Assembly (NCBI RefSeq): GCF_021474425.1
Contig: NZ_JAKEIP010000062.1
Location: 1-37,346, forward strand
Direction of reading: 5' to 3'
Source of the DNA: Streptomyces muensis
GTDB taxonomy: Bacteria > Actinomycetota > Actinomycetes > Streptomycetales > Streptomycetaceae
DNA length: 37,346 nt
Shown: piece by piece, positions 31,004 to 37,346 of the stretch
How the letters are laid out: the number at the start of each line of letters is the position of its first letter
Numbering within the stretch: position 1 is the first letter of the stretch
Notes under the pieces: generated by a model
Told to the model about the DNA's origin: nothing
Seen by the model: only the letters and a program-made list of their open reading frames with translations
The model's database searches: none
Translations under genes and position numbers: made by a program

Positions 31004-33390
31004 GAACGGTCGGCGGGCGGAGCGCAGGACGTGGAGGAGGCGGAACGGGCCGAGCCGGCCGCGGACGGCCCCTCGTCGGCACCGTCCTCACGCGCCCCCC
31101 GAGTGGCCGGGACCCGCTGGTCCTCGTCCTTGGGCGCGTGCGGGGCCTCATGGTCGCTTTCGTCGCGAGCCTGGAACGTCCCCCGCTGGAAACAGGCGAG
31201 GGAGGAAGCGGCGCGTTCGGCGGTGAAGTCGTCGGGGTGGTCCTCCTCTTCGGTCGACGGGGTCTCCTCCCGCAGTTCGGCGGCCAGGCTGGTCTGCGGC
31301 ACCCGCCGGGGGAGGGGGGACAGGCCGTCACGGGCCGCGGGCGCGGCGGCGGTCCGCTCGGGCGCGGTGCGGGCCGGGACGACCGGGCGGGACTCCCGTA
31401 CGGGCTCCTCCGGTTCGGCGGCCCCCGCGTGCTCCACCTCGTCGCGGTCCGGGGCGGCCACGTCGCGCACCACGACCTCGTGCGGAATCAGCACGATCGC
31501 CGTCGTGCCGCCGTACGGCGAGGGGCGCAGGGTGACCGCGATGCCGTGCCGCTGGGCGAGCCGCGCGATCACGAACATGCCGAGCCGCAGGTCGTCGGCG
31601 AGGGCCACCACGTCGAACTGCGGGGGCTCGGCCAACTGGGCGTTGAACGAGGCGTAGTCCTCCTCGGACAGCCCGAGGCCACGGTCCTCGACCTCCACGG
31701 CCAGCCCCTTGGCCACCATCGAGGCCCGCACCCCGACCGGCGCGGGCGCGGGGGAGTACAGGGTGGCGTTCTCGATCAGCTCGGCCAGCAGATGGATGAC
31801 GTCCGCCACCGCGGGCGGCGCCAGATGCACCTCCTCCTCGGTGTGCACCTCCACCCGCTGGTACTCGGCGACCTCGCCGACGGCACTGCGCAGGATGTCG
31901 ATCAGCGCGACCGGCTCGCTCCAGCTGCGGCCCGGGCGCTCACCGCTGATGATGACGAGGTTCTCCTCGTAGCGGCGCAACTGGCTGGCGGTGGAGTCCA
32001 GTTCGTACAGGCCCTTGAGGACCTCGGGGTCCTGGTGCGCGCGCTCCAGCGCGTCCAGCTTGGTGAGCTGGAGGTTGACCAGGTTCTGGCTCTGCCGGGC
32101 GATGCCCAGGATCACCTTCTGGAAGCCGCGCCGGGTGTCGGCCAGTTCGACGGCGGTGTGCACGGCGGTGCGCTGCGCGGTGTTGAACGCCTTGGCCACC
32201 TGCCCGAGTTCGTCATGGCCGTAGTCCAGCGGCGGGGTCGCCAGCTCCACGTCGACCGTCTCGCCCCGCTCCAGCCGGGCCACCACGTCCGGCAGCCGCT
32301 CCTGCGCCAGACCGAGGGTCGCCTCACGCAGACCCCGCAGCCGCCGCGACAGCGAGCGGGTGATCCGCCAGGACATCCACACGCACAGCAGCAGCGCGAC
32401 CAGACCGCCCGCGCTCAGCGACGCCGCCTTGATCAGCAGACCGCGCGCCTCGTCGCCGCTGCGCTGCAGCAGGGCGGTCGTCTGCTGCCGGATCAGCACC
32501 TCGTACTCGTCGGAGACCTTGACCAGCGCGGCCCGCCACTCCTTCTGCGCGTCCGGTACCGCGATGTCCCCCTCGGCACCCGCCGCCGCGCGGGCCGCCA
32601 GGACCCGGTTCTCGACCTTCTCCAGGGTCCGCCACTGCGCACTGCCCAGGATCCGCTCGGTCTCCGCCTTCGCGTTCCCGGTGAGCGAGGGAAGGATCTG
32701 GTCGCTGACGAGCCACCGCCGCGTGTTCACCAGCTCGGCGAACTCGGTCCACGCCTTCTCGTCCATCTTCTTCGACGGCGAGGCCAGCGTCAGCAGCGCG
32801 TCCTCCCGGGAGACCAGCTCGGCCGCGTGCTCCAGCGAGACGAGCGGGCCGGCCTGCGAGGTCAGGTCGCCGTCGTCGACCTGGGAGAGCTCCTGGAAGG
32901 CGTGGATCTGGTCGTCGATGACCGACGTGTACTGGCCGAGCGCCTGGACGGCGGGGATGTCGGTGGGGTTGTCCACCTGCCCCCGGTAGTACTCCAGGCT
33001 GCTCACGGACGCCACGACCGAGTACAGCCGGTCCTTGACCCGCGACGGCGCCTGCTGGATCGCGTCCGACTGGGCCAGCAGCTTGGTGACCGCCTTGTCG
33101 GTCCGGGCGCGCTGGGCTTCCAGCGCGGTGCGCGCCTCCTCCTGCCGCGAGGCCAGCCATACGGCCGAGAGGCTGCGCTCCCGCTGCAGGGCGAGCGTGG
33201 CCTCGGTGCCCATGGCCCCGGTCGACCTGCTCAGCCCGGTCTGCGAGCGCAGCCGCAGCCCCTCCGAGAACATCTGGATCGTCGTCACGCTCCAGACGGC
33301 GGCGAGCGTGACGCTGGGCACCAGCGCGAGCAGGATCAGGGAGAGACGGATGGAGCCGAGGCGGCGCCGGGGACCTGTCCGTGGAGACAT
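31000..33390 (-). CDS. cvnA: Conservon sensor kinase-like protein CvnA (cassette 2)
   Basis: 796 aa. A membrane segment at about 14-36 (LSLILLALVPSVTLAAVWSVTTI) is followed by a ~280-residue extracellular NIT-like helical domain (ATLALQRERSLSAVWLASRQ), a second segment (AASLSAGGLVALLLCVWMSW), HAMP and an ATPase domain with LLAELIENATLYSPAPAP and EDRGLGLSEEDY. The C-terminal 150 residues are Pro/Arg/Glu-rich. ATG 33390 is chosen because it precedes the N-terminal anchor and has AGGA nearby; the longer frame upstream is not protein-like. The sensed signal is unknown; a binding-protein gene lies 169 bases upstream on the same strand. Confidence 0.9.
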   Translation of the reverse strand: MSPRTGPRRRLGSIRLSLILLALVPSVTLAAVWSVTTIQMFSEGLRLRSQTGLSRSTGAMGTEATLALQRERSLSAVWLASRQEEARTALEAQRARTDKAVTKLLAQSDAIQQAPSRVKDRLYSVVASVSSLEYYRGQVDNPTDIPAVQALGQYTSVIDDQIHAFQELSQVDDGDLTSQAGPLVSLEHAAELVSREDALLTLASPSKKMDEKAWTEFAELVNTRRWLVSDQILPSLTGNAKAETERILGSAQWRTLEKVENRVLAARAAAGAEGDIAVPDAQKEWRAALVKVSDEYEVLIRQQTTALLQRSGDEARGLLIKAASLSAGGLVALLLCVWMSWRITRSLSRRLRGLREATLGLAQERLPDVVARLERGETVDVELATPPLDYGHDELGQVAKAFNTAQRTAVHTAVELADTRRGFQKVILGIARQSQNLVNLQLTKLDALERAHQDPEVLKGLYELDSTASQLRRYEENLVIISGERPGRSWSEPVALIDILRSAVGEVAEYQRVEVHTEEEVHLAPPAVADVIHLLAELIENATLYSPAPAPVGVRASMVAKGLAVEVEDRGLGLSEEDYASFNAQLAEPPQFDVVALADDLRLGMFVIARLAQRHGIAVTLRPSPYGGTTAIVLIPHEVVVRDVAAPDRDEVEHAGAAEPEEPVRESRPVVPARTAPERTAAAPAARDGLSPLPRRVPQTSLAAELREETPSTEEEDHPDDFTAERAASSLACFQRGTFQARDESDHEAPHAPKDEDQRVPATRGAREDGADEGPSAAGSARSASSTSCAPPADRS

Positions 33391-33499
33391 TGTCGTCCTA
33401 GGGCGATCAGCGGAGGGCGGGAGCGGAAGGGGGACGAGCGCTGGGGGTGGCCGCGTGTCCGATACGTCACAGGGGGTGCGCTGGATGCTATCCGCACAA

Positions 33500-33516
33500 G
33501 TGAGCGTACGCGTCAC
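33500..33516. promoter_or_regulatory. Palindrome upstream of conservon 2
   Basis: GTGAGCGTACGCGTCAC has a perfect GCGTACGC core with GTGA/TCAC ends and one extra base in one arm. It lies 110 bases before the CvnA start and 44 bases after the upstream stop. A plausible operator, not assignable to a family. Confidence 0.4.
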
Positions 33517-33559
33517 GCCTGACCGAATCTTTGGCGACACCGTCGGGGGAACTGTCCGG

Positions 33560-34555
33560 TCAGCGGGTTCCGTTGGCGGCGAGCCGGGCGACCGAGGCGA
33601 CGTTCGCCTTGGTGACGAACGCCGGCCCGGTGAGGACGGGTGCCTCGCCGCCGCCGAGTGTGTTGCCGTTGGTGCGGTAGAGCCAGAGCGAGTCCACCGC
33701 GAGATAGCCCTGGAGATACGGCTGCTGGTCCACGGCGAACTGCACATCGCCGTCCTGGACCGCCTGGGCCATGTCCTTGTTGAGGTCGAAGGTCGCGACA
33801 TGGGCCTTGCTGTCCGCCTCCCGGGCCGACTTCACCGCGGCCAGCGCGAACTGGGCGCCGTTCGTGACGACCTCGTCGAAGCTCGGGTCCTGGGAGAGCC
33901 GCGCCGCGACGGTGGCGGTCACCGCGTCCATGTCGGTGCCGTCCACATAGAGGTTCTCGGTCTCGCCGCCGAACGCCTTCTTCACACCCGCACAGCGCGC
34001 CTCCAGGGCGACGTTGCCGCGCTCGTGGATGACGCACAGGGCGTGCTTGGCCCTGAGGTCGTCCAGCTTGTCGCCGACGGCCCGGCCCGCGACGCTGTCG
34101 TCCTGGCCGAAGTAGCCGAGCAGGCCGGCCGACTGCCATTCGTCTATACCAGAGTTGAGACCGACCACGGGTATGCCCGCCGCCCGCGCCTCGGCGACCG
34201 GAGCGGCCATCGCCGTCGGCTTGGCCAGGGTCACCGCGATGCCGTCGACCTTCTGCCGGATCGCGTCCCGCATCAACTCGGCCTGGCCCGCGGGTTCGGA
34301 GTCGTTCGCGTAGGTCAGCTCGATGTCGTCCTTGGCGGCCGCCGCCCGGGCGCCCTTCTGCACCAGCTCCCAGAAGGCGTCCCCCTCGCCTCCATGAGTG
34401 ATGAGGGCGACTTTCAGGCGTGCGGTGCCCGCCGCGTCCGCGCCCGACGCGTCGTCGGTCGCGCCGACGGCGGAGCAGCCGGCCAGCAGCAGACAGGCCG
34501 CGGCCGTGACGACCGCGGTGCGAGTGAAGGCAAAGGAGGGGGGTGGGGTCTTCAT
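33560..34555 (-). CDS. Orphan sugar-type substrate-binding lipoprotein
   Basis: 331 aa, periplasmic-binding-protein type 1 fold (ribose/autoinducer-2 group). The signal MKTPPPSFAFTRTAVVTAAACLLLAGC ends in a lipobox. LKVALITHGGEGDAFWELVQKGA, AIRQKVDGIAVTLAKP and AGIPVVGLNSG are the usual first-lobe blocks. No permease or ATPase gene accompanies it in the window. It is 169 bases upstream of CvnA cassette 2 and co-directional, so it may supply an absent transporter or present a ligand to the conservon sensor; the second idea is speculation. Confidence 0.88.
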   Translation of the reverse strand: MKTPPPSFAFTRTAVVTAAACLLLAGCSAVGATDDASGADAAGTARLKVALITHGGEGDAFWELVQKGARAAAAKDDIELTYANDSEPAGQAELMRDAIRQKVDGIAVTLAKPTAMAAPVAEARAAGIPVVGLNSGIDEWQSAGLLGYFGQDDSVAGRAVGDKLDDLRAKHALCVIHERGNVALEARCAGVKKAFGGETENLYVDGTDMDAVTATVAARLSQDPSFDEVVTNGAQFALAAVKSAREADSKAHVATFDLNKDMAQAVQDGDVQFAVDQQPYLQGYLAVDSLWLYRTNGNTLGGGEAPVLTGPAFVTKANVASVARLAANGTR

Positions 34556-34761
34556 GAGGGTGCGGCACCTCGCTGTGCGGCCGAGCCGGAGGAACGAACG
34601 AGAGCACGGCCGGGGTCGAACGGGGAGGTCGCCGACCTGGTGAACTCTCGCTGTGGCGGAGCCAATCGCGTGTGACCACCGGTAGTCAAGTGTGCAACCA
34701 CGCGGTGTGAGTCGTTGCTGCCACATCGTGATGCACCCCTGGCGGGAGCCCGGACCGACGC

Positions 34762-34771
34762 GTTTGCAAAC
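34762..34771. promoter_or_regulatory. GTTTGCAAAC palindrome upstream of the binding-protein gene
   Basis: A perfect 10-base palindrome in the 231-base gap between the methyltransferase stop and the binding-protein start. LacI-type regulators of sugar transporters use AT-rich half-sites of this look. It is short, so chance is possible; otherwise the gap shows no gene. Confidence 0.3.
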
Positions 34772-34786
34772 ATACCCGGTCCGCCC

Positions 34787-35590
34787 TCAACGCGACTTGC
34801 GCGCGACCGCCCCGTACATCGCGACGTCCTCGTCCCGGACCACCTCGGTGCCCGTGCCGTCCGGACGCCACTTGTGGACCTGGACGATGCCCGGCTCGAC
34901 AAGGTCCAGACCGGTGAAGAACTCCTCGGCCTCGCTACGGCTGCGCAGCCGCATCGGCATCCCCCGGGCCGCGTACTCCCGGGCGACCCGCCCCACCTCG
35001 TCCCGCGCGAAGTCGGCCGTGCCGATGGACATCGCCAGGTAACTGCCCACCGGCAACGGTTCGAGCAACCGCCGCACCATGCCCACGGCGTCGTCCTCGT
35101 CCAGCATGAAGTGCACGATGGCGATGACGGCGAGCGCGACCGGCTCCCCGAGATCGAGGGTCGCGCGAAACGCGGGGGCGCCGAGAATGCCGGCCGGGTC
35201 ACGCATATCACCTTGCACATACGCGGTCCTGCCCTGCCCCTCACCTCCCAACAACCCCTGACTGAGCGCAAGTACCAGCGGATCGTTGTCGACATACACA
35301 ACCCGCGCCCCGGGCGCGACCGACTGGGCGATCTCATGAATATTCGGCGAGGTCGGCACCCCGGTCCCCACATCCAGAACCTGCCGCACCCCCGCCTCTT
35401 CGACGAGATACCGCACAGCCCGATTCATGAAGTCCCGATTGGCCCGCATATGAACAGGCAGAGCGGGCCATTCCCGAACCATGGCATCGCCCGCCTCCCG
35501 ATCAGCGGGGTAATGGTCCTTGCCACCGAGGATGTAGTCATAGATACGAGCGGAATGGGCGGTCCCGGCATCAATGGGGTCGACGGACAT
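34787..35590 (-). CDS. DUF574/SAMT-type SAM-dependent methyltransferase
   Basis: 267 aa, the expected size for this actinobacterial family, often expanded to many copies in Streptomyces. The opening IDAGTAHSARIYDYILGGKDHYPADREAG, the SAM motif QVLDVGTGVPTSPNIHEIAQ and ARVVYVDNDPLVLA are highly characteristic. Substrates are unknown. ATG 35590 has GGAGG four bases upstream; the frame extends further upstream without coding character. A 7-bp inverted repeat lies next to the Shine-Dalgarno. Confidence 0.93.
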   Translation of the reverse strand: MSVDPIDAGTAHSARIYDYILGGKDHYPADREAGDAMVREWPALPVHMRANRDFMNRAVRYLVEEAGVRQVLDVGTGVPTSPNIHEIAQSVAPGARVVYVDNDPLVLALSQGLLGGEGQGRTAYVQGDMRDPAGILGAPAFRATLDLGEPVALAVIAIVHFMLDEDDAVGMVRRLLEPLPVGSYLAMSIGTADFARDEVGRVAREYAARGMPMRLRSRSEAEEFFTGLDLVEPGIVQVHKWRPDGTGTEVVRDEDVAMYGAVARKSR

Positions 35591-35601
35591 GAGGCCTCCG
35601 G

Positions 35602-35629
35602 AGACTGGACATCGAACCGTGGCCAGTCT
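35602..35629. promoter_or_regulatory. Inverted repeat before the SAMT gene
   Basis: AGACTGG (35602-35608) and CCAGTCT (35623-35629) are perfect inverted copies separated by 14 bases, starting 12 bases before the start codon. It could be an operator or a leader hairpin affecting ribosome access. Confidence 0.35.
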
Positions 35630-35666
35630 GCCAACTGACCGAGAGCGCTGGGAAGTTGACCTGCGC

Positions 35667-36113
35667 TCAGGCGGGCTCCCCGGCCTCCTGGCCAACCGTC
35701 GCAGGGACCCCCTCGTTCCGCCGAAGCCGCCGGCGGCGCCGCCGGACCCGAGGCTCCTGATCCGGAAGCCACCCAAATGCAAGGCAACTCCCCACGACCC
35801 CGAGCAGCAGTCCCACAAAGAACCCGCCCAGATTCGACGTGAGCCAGGTGCCGAGCGCCACCAGAACCCCGGTGATCGAATAGAAGAGCCGCTGCGCGGG
35901 ATTGAAAAGGATCAGCAGACCGAGCAGCACCATGAGCGTCGGCAGCAGATACCCGGCCAGCCCCTGCATGCCGGCATGGAGCATGACCTTGACGGACGCC
36001 TTCATGGTGAGCAGAACCTCCGCCCCGCCCAGCGCGAGCAACACCCCGCCCCAGAACGGCCGGTCGGCCCGCCACTGACGGAAGGCCGACCGAAAACCCG
36101 TACGCGGACTCAT
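35667..36113 (-). CDS. DUF6114-like membrane protein
   Basis: 148 aa with about four membrane segments: WGGVLLALGGAEVLLTM, GYLLPTLMVLLGLLILF, FYSITGVLVALGTWLTSNLGG and FFVGLLLGVVGSCLAFGWL. A highly basic tail follows (RVRRRRRRLRRNEG). The layout matches the DUF6114 family of streptomycetes, usually next to a DUF6230 gene as here. ATG 36113 overlaps the DUF6230 stop; a TTG two codons earlier is possible. Function unknown; a dedicated membrane partner of the DUF6230 protein is likely. Confidence 0.8.
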   Translation of the reverse strand: MSPRTGFRSAFRQWRADRPFWGGVLLALGGAEVLLTMKASVKVMLHAGMQGLAGYLLPTLMVLLGLLILFNPAQRLFYSITGVLVALGTWLTSNLGGFFVGLLLGVVGSCLAFGWLPDQEPRVRRRRRRLRRNEGVPATVGQEAGEPA

Positions 36114-36775
36114 CAGCAACCCGTGCTGCTGAAACGGAGTTTCAGCCCCGGAAGCTTGAAGACACCTGCGGTCGTCGCATAGTTGGTCTGCCGCAGATTG
36201 GCGATCCGCACGGTGTCCGCCTGCTGACTGAAGACACCGATCGGCCCCTTCACCCCGGCCTTGGTCAACGTACTCGCATCGTTGCCGATCTCGATGTTGT
36301 TGAACGCGGCGTCACCCGACAGCTCGGTCGAGTCGGTGGTCAGATCGCTCGCACTCACCTTCTCCGCCCCACCGCCCGCGGTGATGAGCAGGTTCGTCCC
36401 ACCGAGATCCACGCTCTGGCACAGCTTCGTGAGCGTCGCGTTCTTGATCGCGGACGTGACGACCAGCACCTGCCCACCGGTGTCCCCCGCGTTGGGACTG
36501 CCCGGCGCCATCTCGTCGAGCCCGCCGAACTGCTCGAACCCGGTCCCGTTGAGCTCGGTCGCGGTGACGGTGAAGGGCATGCCGGAGATCGCGAACTGCA
36601 CGCCCAGCGCCCCTTCGGCGGTGAGCACCGCGAGGGTGCCGGCGACGAGGGTGGCCGGCACCGCCATCACGGCGGCTCGGCGTGCCCGGACCCGCCCGCG
36701 TCTCGCGGGACCGTCGGGGGATTCGGACACCTCTGACACGGAACCGCTTTCCGGGTTCTCGGGGGTGTTGGCCAT
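36113..36775 (-). CDS. DUF6230-like exported or membrane-anchored protein
   Basis: 220 aa. A polar N-terminus with RRGRVRARRA precedes one hydrophobic segment (about 34-58), and the rest is extracellular. The mature part is rich in Gly, Thr, Ala and Asn, with SGMPFTVTATELNGTGFEQFGGLD and two cysteines (KLCQ, STGC at the end) that may pair. This matches DUF6230, sometimes loosely called cholesterol esterase in databases; no Ser-His-Asp hydrolase motif is visible, so I do not accept that name. ATG 36775 has GGGAG five bases upstream. Translationally coupled to the DUF6114 gene. Confidence 0.82.
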   Translation of the reverse strand: MANTPENPESGSVSEVSESPDGPARRGRVRARRAAVMAVPATLVAGTLAVLTAEGALGVQFAISGMPFTVTATELNGTGFEQFGGLDEMAPGSPNAGDTGGQVLVVTSAIKNATLTKLCQSVDLGGTNLLITAGGGAEKVSASDLTTDSTELSGDAAFNNIEIGNDASTLTKAGVKGPIGVFSQQADTVRIANLRQTNYATTAGVFKLPGLKLRFSSTGC

Positions 36776-36915
36776 AACTGCTCCCAGGTGCATGAAAGTG
36801 CGGGTAGGGCATCAGCGGCACGTTGTCCTGGCGCGGACAGCGCCCACGGCGCACGCCCCTCGCAACTCCCGGCGGACGCAAGGGCTTTCTCGTACTCCGC
36901 AGTAGCCAAGCCGGG

Positions 36916-36945
36916 AAGTTACCGGTGGTTACACCTGAGGGTCAA
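36916..36945 (-). promoter_or_regulatory. Probable promoter of the DUF6230-DUF6114 operon
   Basis: Reading leftward, TTGACC (36945-36940) and TAACTT (36921-36916) are separated by 18 bases, a good fit to vegetative (HrdB-type) promoters. The predicted transcript would have a leader of about 130 bases. The -35 overlaps the left arm of the outer 11-bp inverted repeat. Confidence 0.5.
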
Positions 36946-37071
36946 GGCAGTTGTGCAAAAAGAGTGTTGATTATGTGCCGCCTGTGAGCGATGCGGCCCC
37001 GGGGCTCGCGAAAAGTTGCTCACGCGGCATCAACTCCCCCTTGAATGCTTGACGTTGAACGACCCTCAGGT
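36933..37071. repeat. Outer 11-bp inverted repeat enclosing a terminator
   Basis: ACCTGAGGGTC (36933-36943) and GACCCTCAGGT (37061-37071) are perfect inverted copies 117 bases apart. On each outward strand the motif lies in a promoter-like setting: leftward TTGACCCTCAGGTGTAAC, rightward TTGACG (37049) ... CCCTCAGGTCTACAAC. It could be a shared operator or promoter element of two divergent transcripts, or the closing stem of a larger RNA. Confidence 0.55.
36966..37034 (-). terminator. Intrinsic terminator or attenuator, leftward
   Basis: GTTGAT-GCCGC-GTGAGC on one arm (36966-36989, with five- and two-base bulges) pairs with GCTCAC-GCGGC-ATCAAC (37018-37034), 17 base pairs in all. The loop holds a GCCCCGGGGC palindrome. 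Reading leftward the stem is followed by CTCTTTTT (A5 at 36957-36961 on the plus strand), a true U-run, rare in this GC-rich DNA. It would end a transcript entering from the right, or attenuate one running into DUF6230. Confidence 0.7.
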
Positions 37072-37346
37072 CTACAACTCTCCCTGGCTCCCCCCTGGAT
37101 CCGTGGCGCCGGATCCGCCGCCGCGTGGCCTCTGCCCGCGTTCCCGGACCTGATGTCCTTCACATTCCGCGAGATCACTCCACGGCGCCGTCACGGTCGC
37201 TTCCCCCCTCGGTCCGTGCCGGACGCCCCCCGCCCGGTCCGGCCGGAGCCCTCCCCAGGGTCTCCGGCCGGCCACCGGCCGGGCTGCCGTTGCCGGTCCG
37301 TGACGTACGGCTATGGCGCCAGGGCCCGCCAAGGGCAGCCCGGCCG
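37072..37346. other. Right-edge region with no convincing gene; strong hairpin
   Basis: No frame here has a Shine-Dalgarno, a recognisable product and convincing codon bias together. GGCCGGAG-CCCT (37241-37252) pairs with AGGG-T-CTCCGGCC (37257-37269), a 12-bp stem with one bulged base and a four-base loop, which may be another terminator. Together with 36776-37071 this makes a 571-base stretch without a gene up to the window end. Confidence 0.5.

Noticed and set aside
33391..33801. N-terminal extension of CvnA cassette 2
   Set aside because: Ser/Thr/Arg-rich translation overlapping the 3' end of the binding-protein gene; the ATG at 33390 precedes the membrane anchor directly.
37072..37332. 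86-aa minus-strand open frame at the right edge
   Set aside because: Low-complexity Gly/Arg/Pro translation with poor codon bias at its end (GAT, CCA, GGA, TTG) and no Shine-Dalgarno; a strong hairpin lies inside it.
37153..37346. Plus-strand ATG frame running off the right edge
   Set aside because: Open to the end, but Pro/Arg-rich, with mediocre third-position GC and no Shine-Dalgarno. It could be revived if the next bases show a protein domain.

Overview
The window is high-GC actinobacterial DNA, almost certainly a Streptomyces chromosome. The evidence is strong third-position G/C bias, many GTG and TTG starts, ATGA/GTGA stop-start overlaps, two complete 'conservon' cassettes (CvnA-D), a DmdR1/IdeR-type iron box, a DUF6230-DUF6114 pair, and three copies of a GC-rich interspersed element of a kind I recall from Streptomyces genomes. 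I saw no rRNA, tRNA, phage or transposase genes.

Region 1 (1-11620) is a tightly coupled ten-gene plus-strand operon: ATP-grasp ligase, DUF364-like protein, cysteine-synthase-like PLP enzyme, dipeptide-epimerase-type enolase, MFS exporter, methyltransferase, Opp/Nik-type binding protein, two permeases and a fused double ATPase. It starts behind a Zur-like 15-bp box that also faces a divergent secreted-protein gene cut by the left edge, and it ends at a 14-bp inverted repeat. I read it as a complete make/export/re-import pathway for a small, probably dipeptide-like, metal-binding molecule. It is my best candidate for an undescribed system. The product, the metal and the regulator are all inferred.

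Region 2 (11641-14910) holds a DUF2470 protein behind an iron box, a secreted beta-rich protein of unknown function, and a two-gene unit (hypothetical protein plus lipoprotein). Region 3 (14954-20076) is a membrane redox module: ferric-reductase-like flavocytochrome, a protein with two nearly identical FMN-binding domains, and the flavin transferase ApbE. It is divergent from an OmpR-type two-component system. Electrons probably run from NAD(P)H through FAD and heme to covalently bound extracytoplasmic FMN.

Region 4 (20149-28080) is an OpuC/ProVWX-like osmoprotectant importer whose binding protein is separated from its ATPase and permeases by a minus-strand conservon. Region 5 (28088-34555) holds a Tat-exported GH43-like arabinan-type hydrolase with an AbfB (CBM42-like) domain, a second conservon, and an orphan sugar-type binding lipoprotein just upstream of that conservon. 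Both conservons therefore lie beside a solute-binding-protein gene.

Region 6 (34787-37346) has a DUF574/SAMT-type methyltransferase, the DUF6114 and DUF6230 proteins, and a 571-nt right-hand stretch with no convincing gene. That stretch holds a probable promoter, an intrinsic terminator reading leftward, an outer 11-bp inverted repeat and another strong hairpin.
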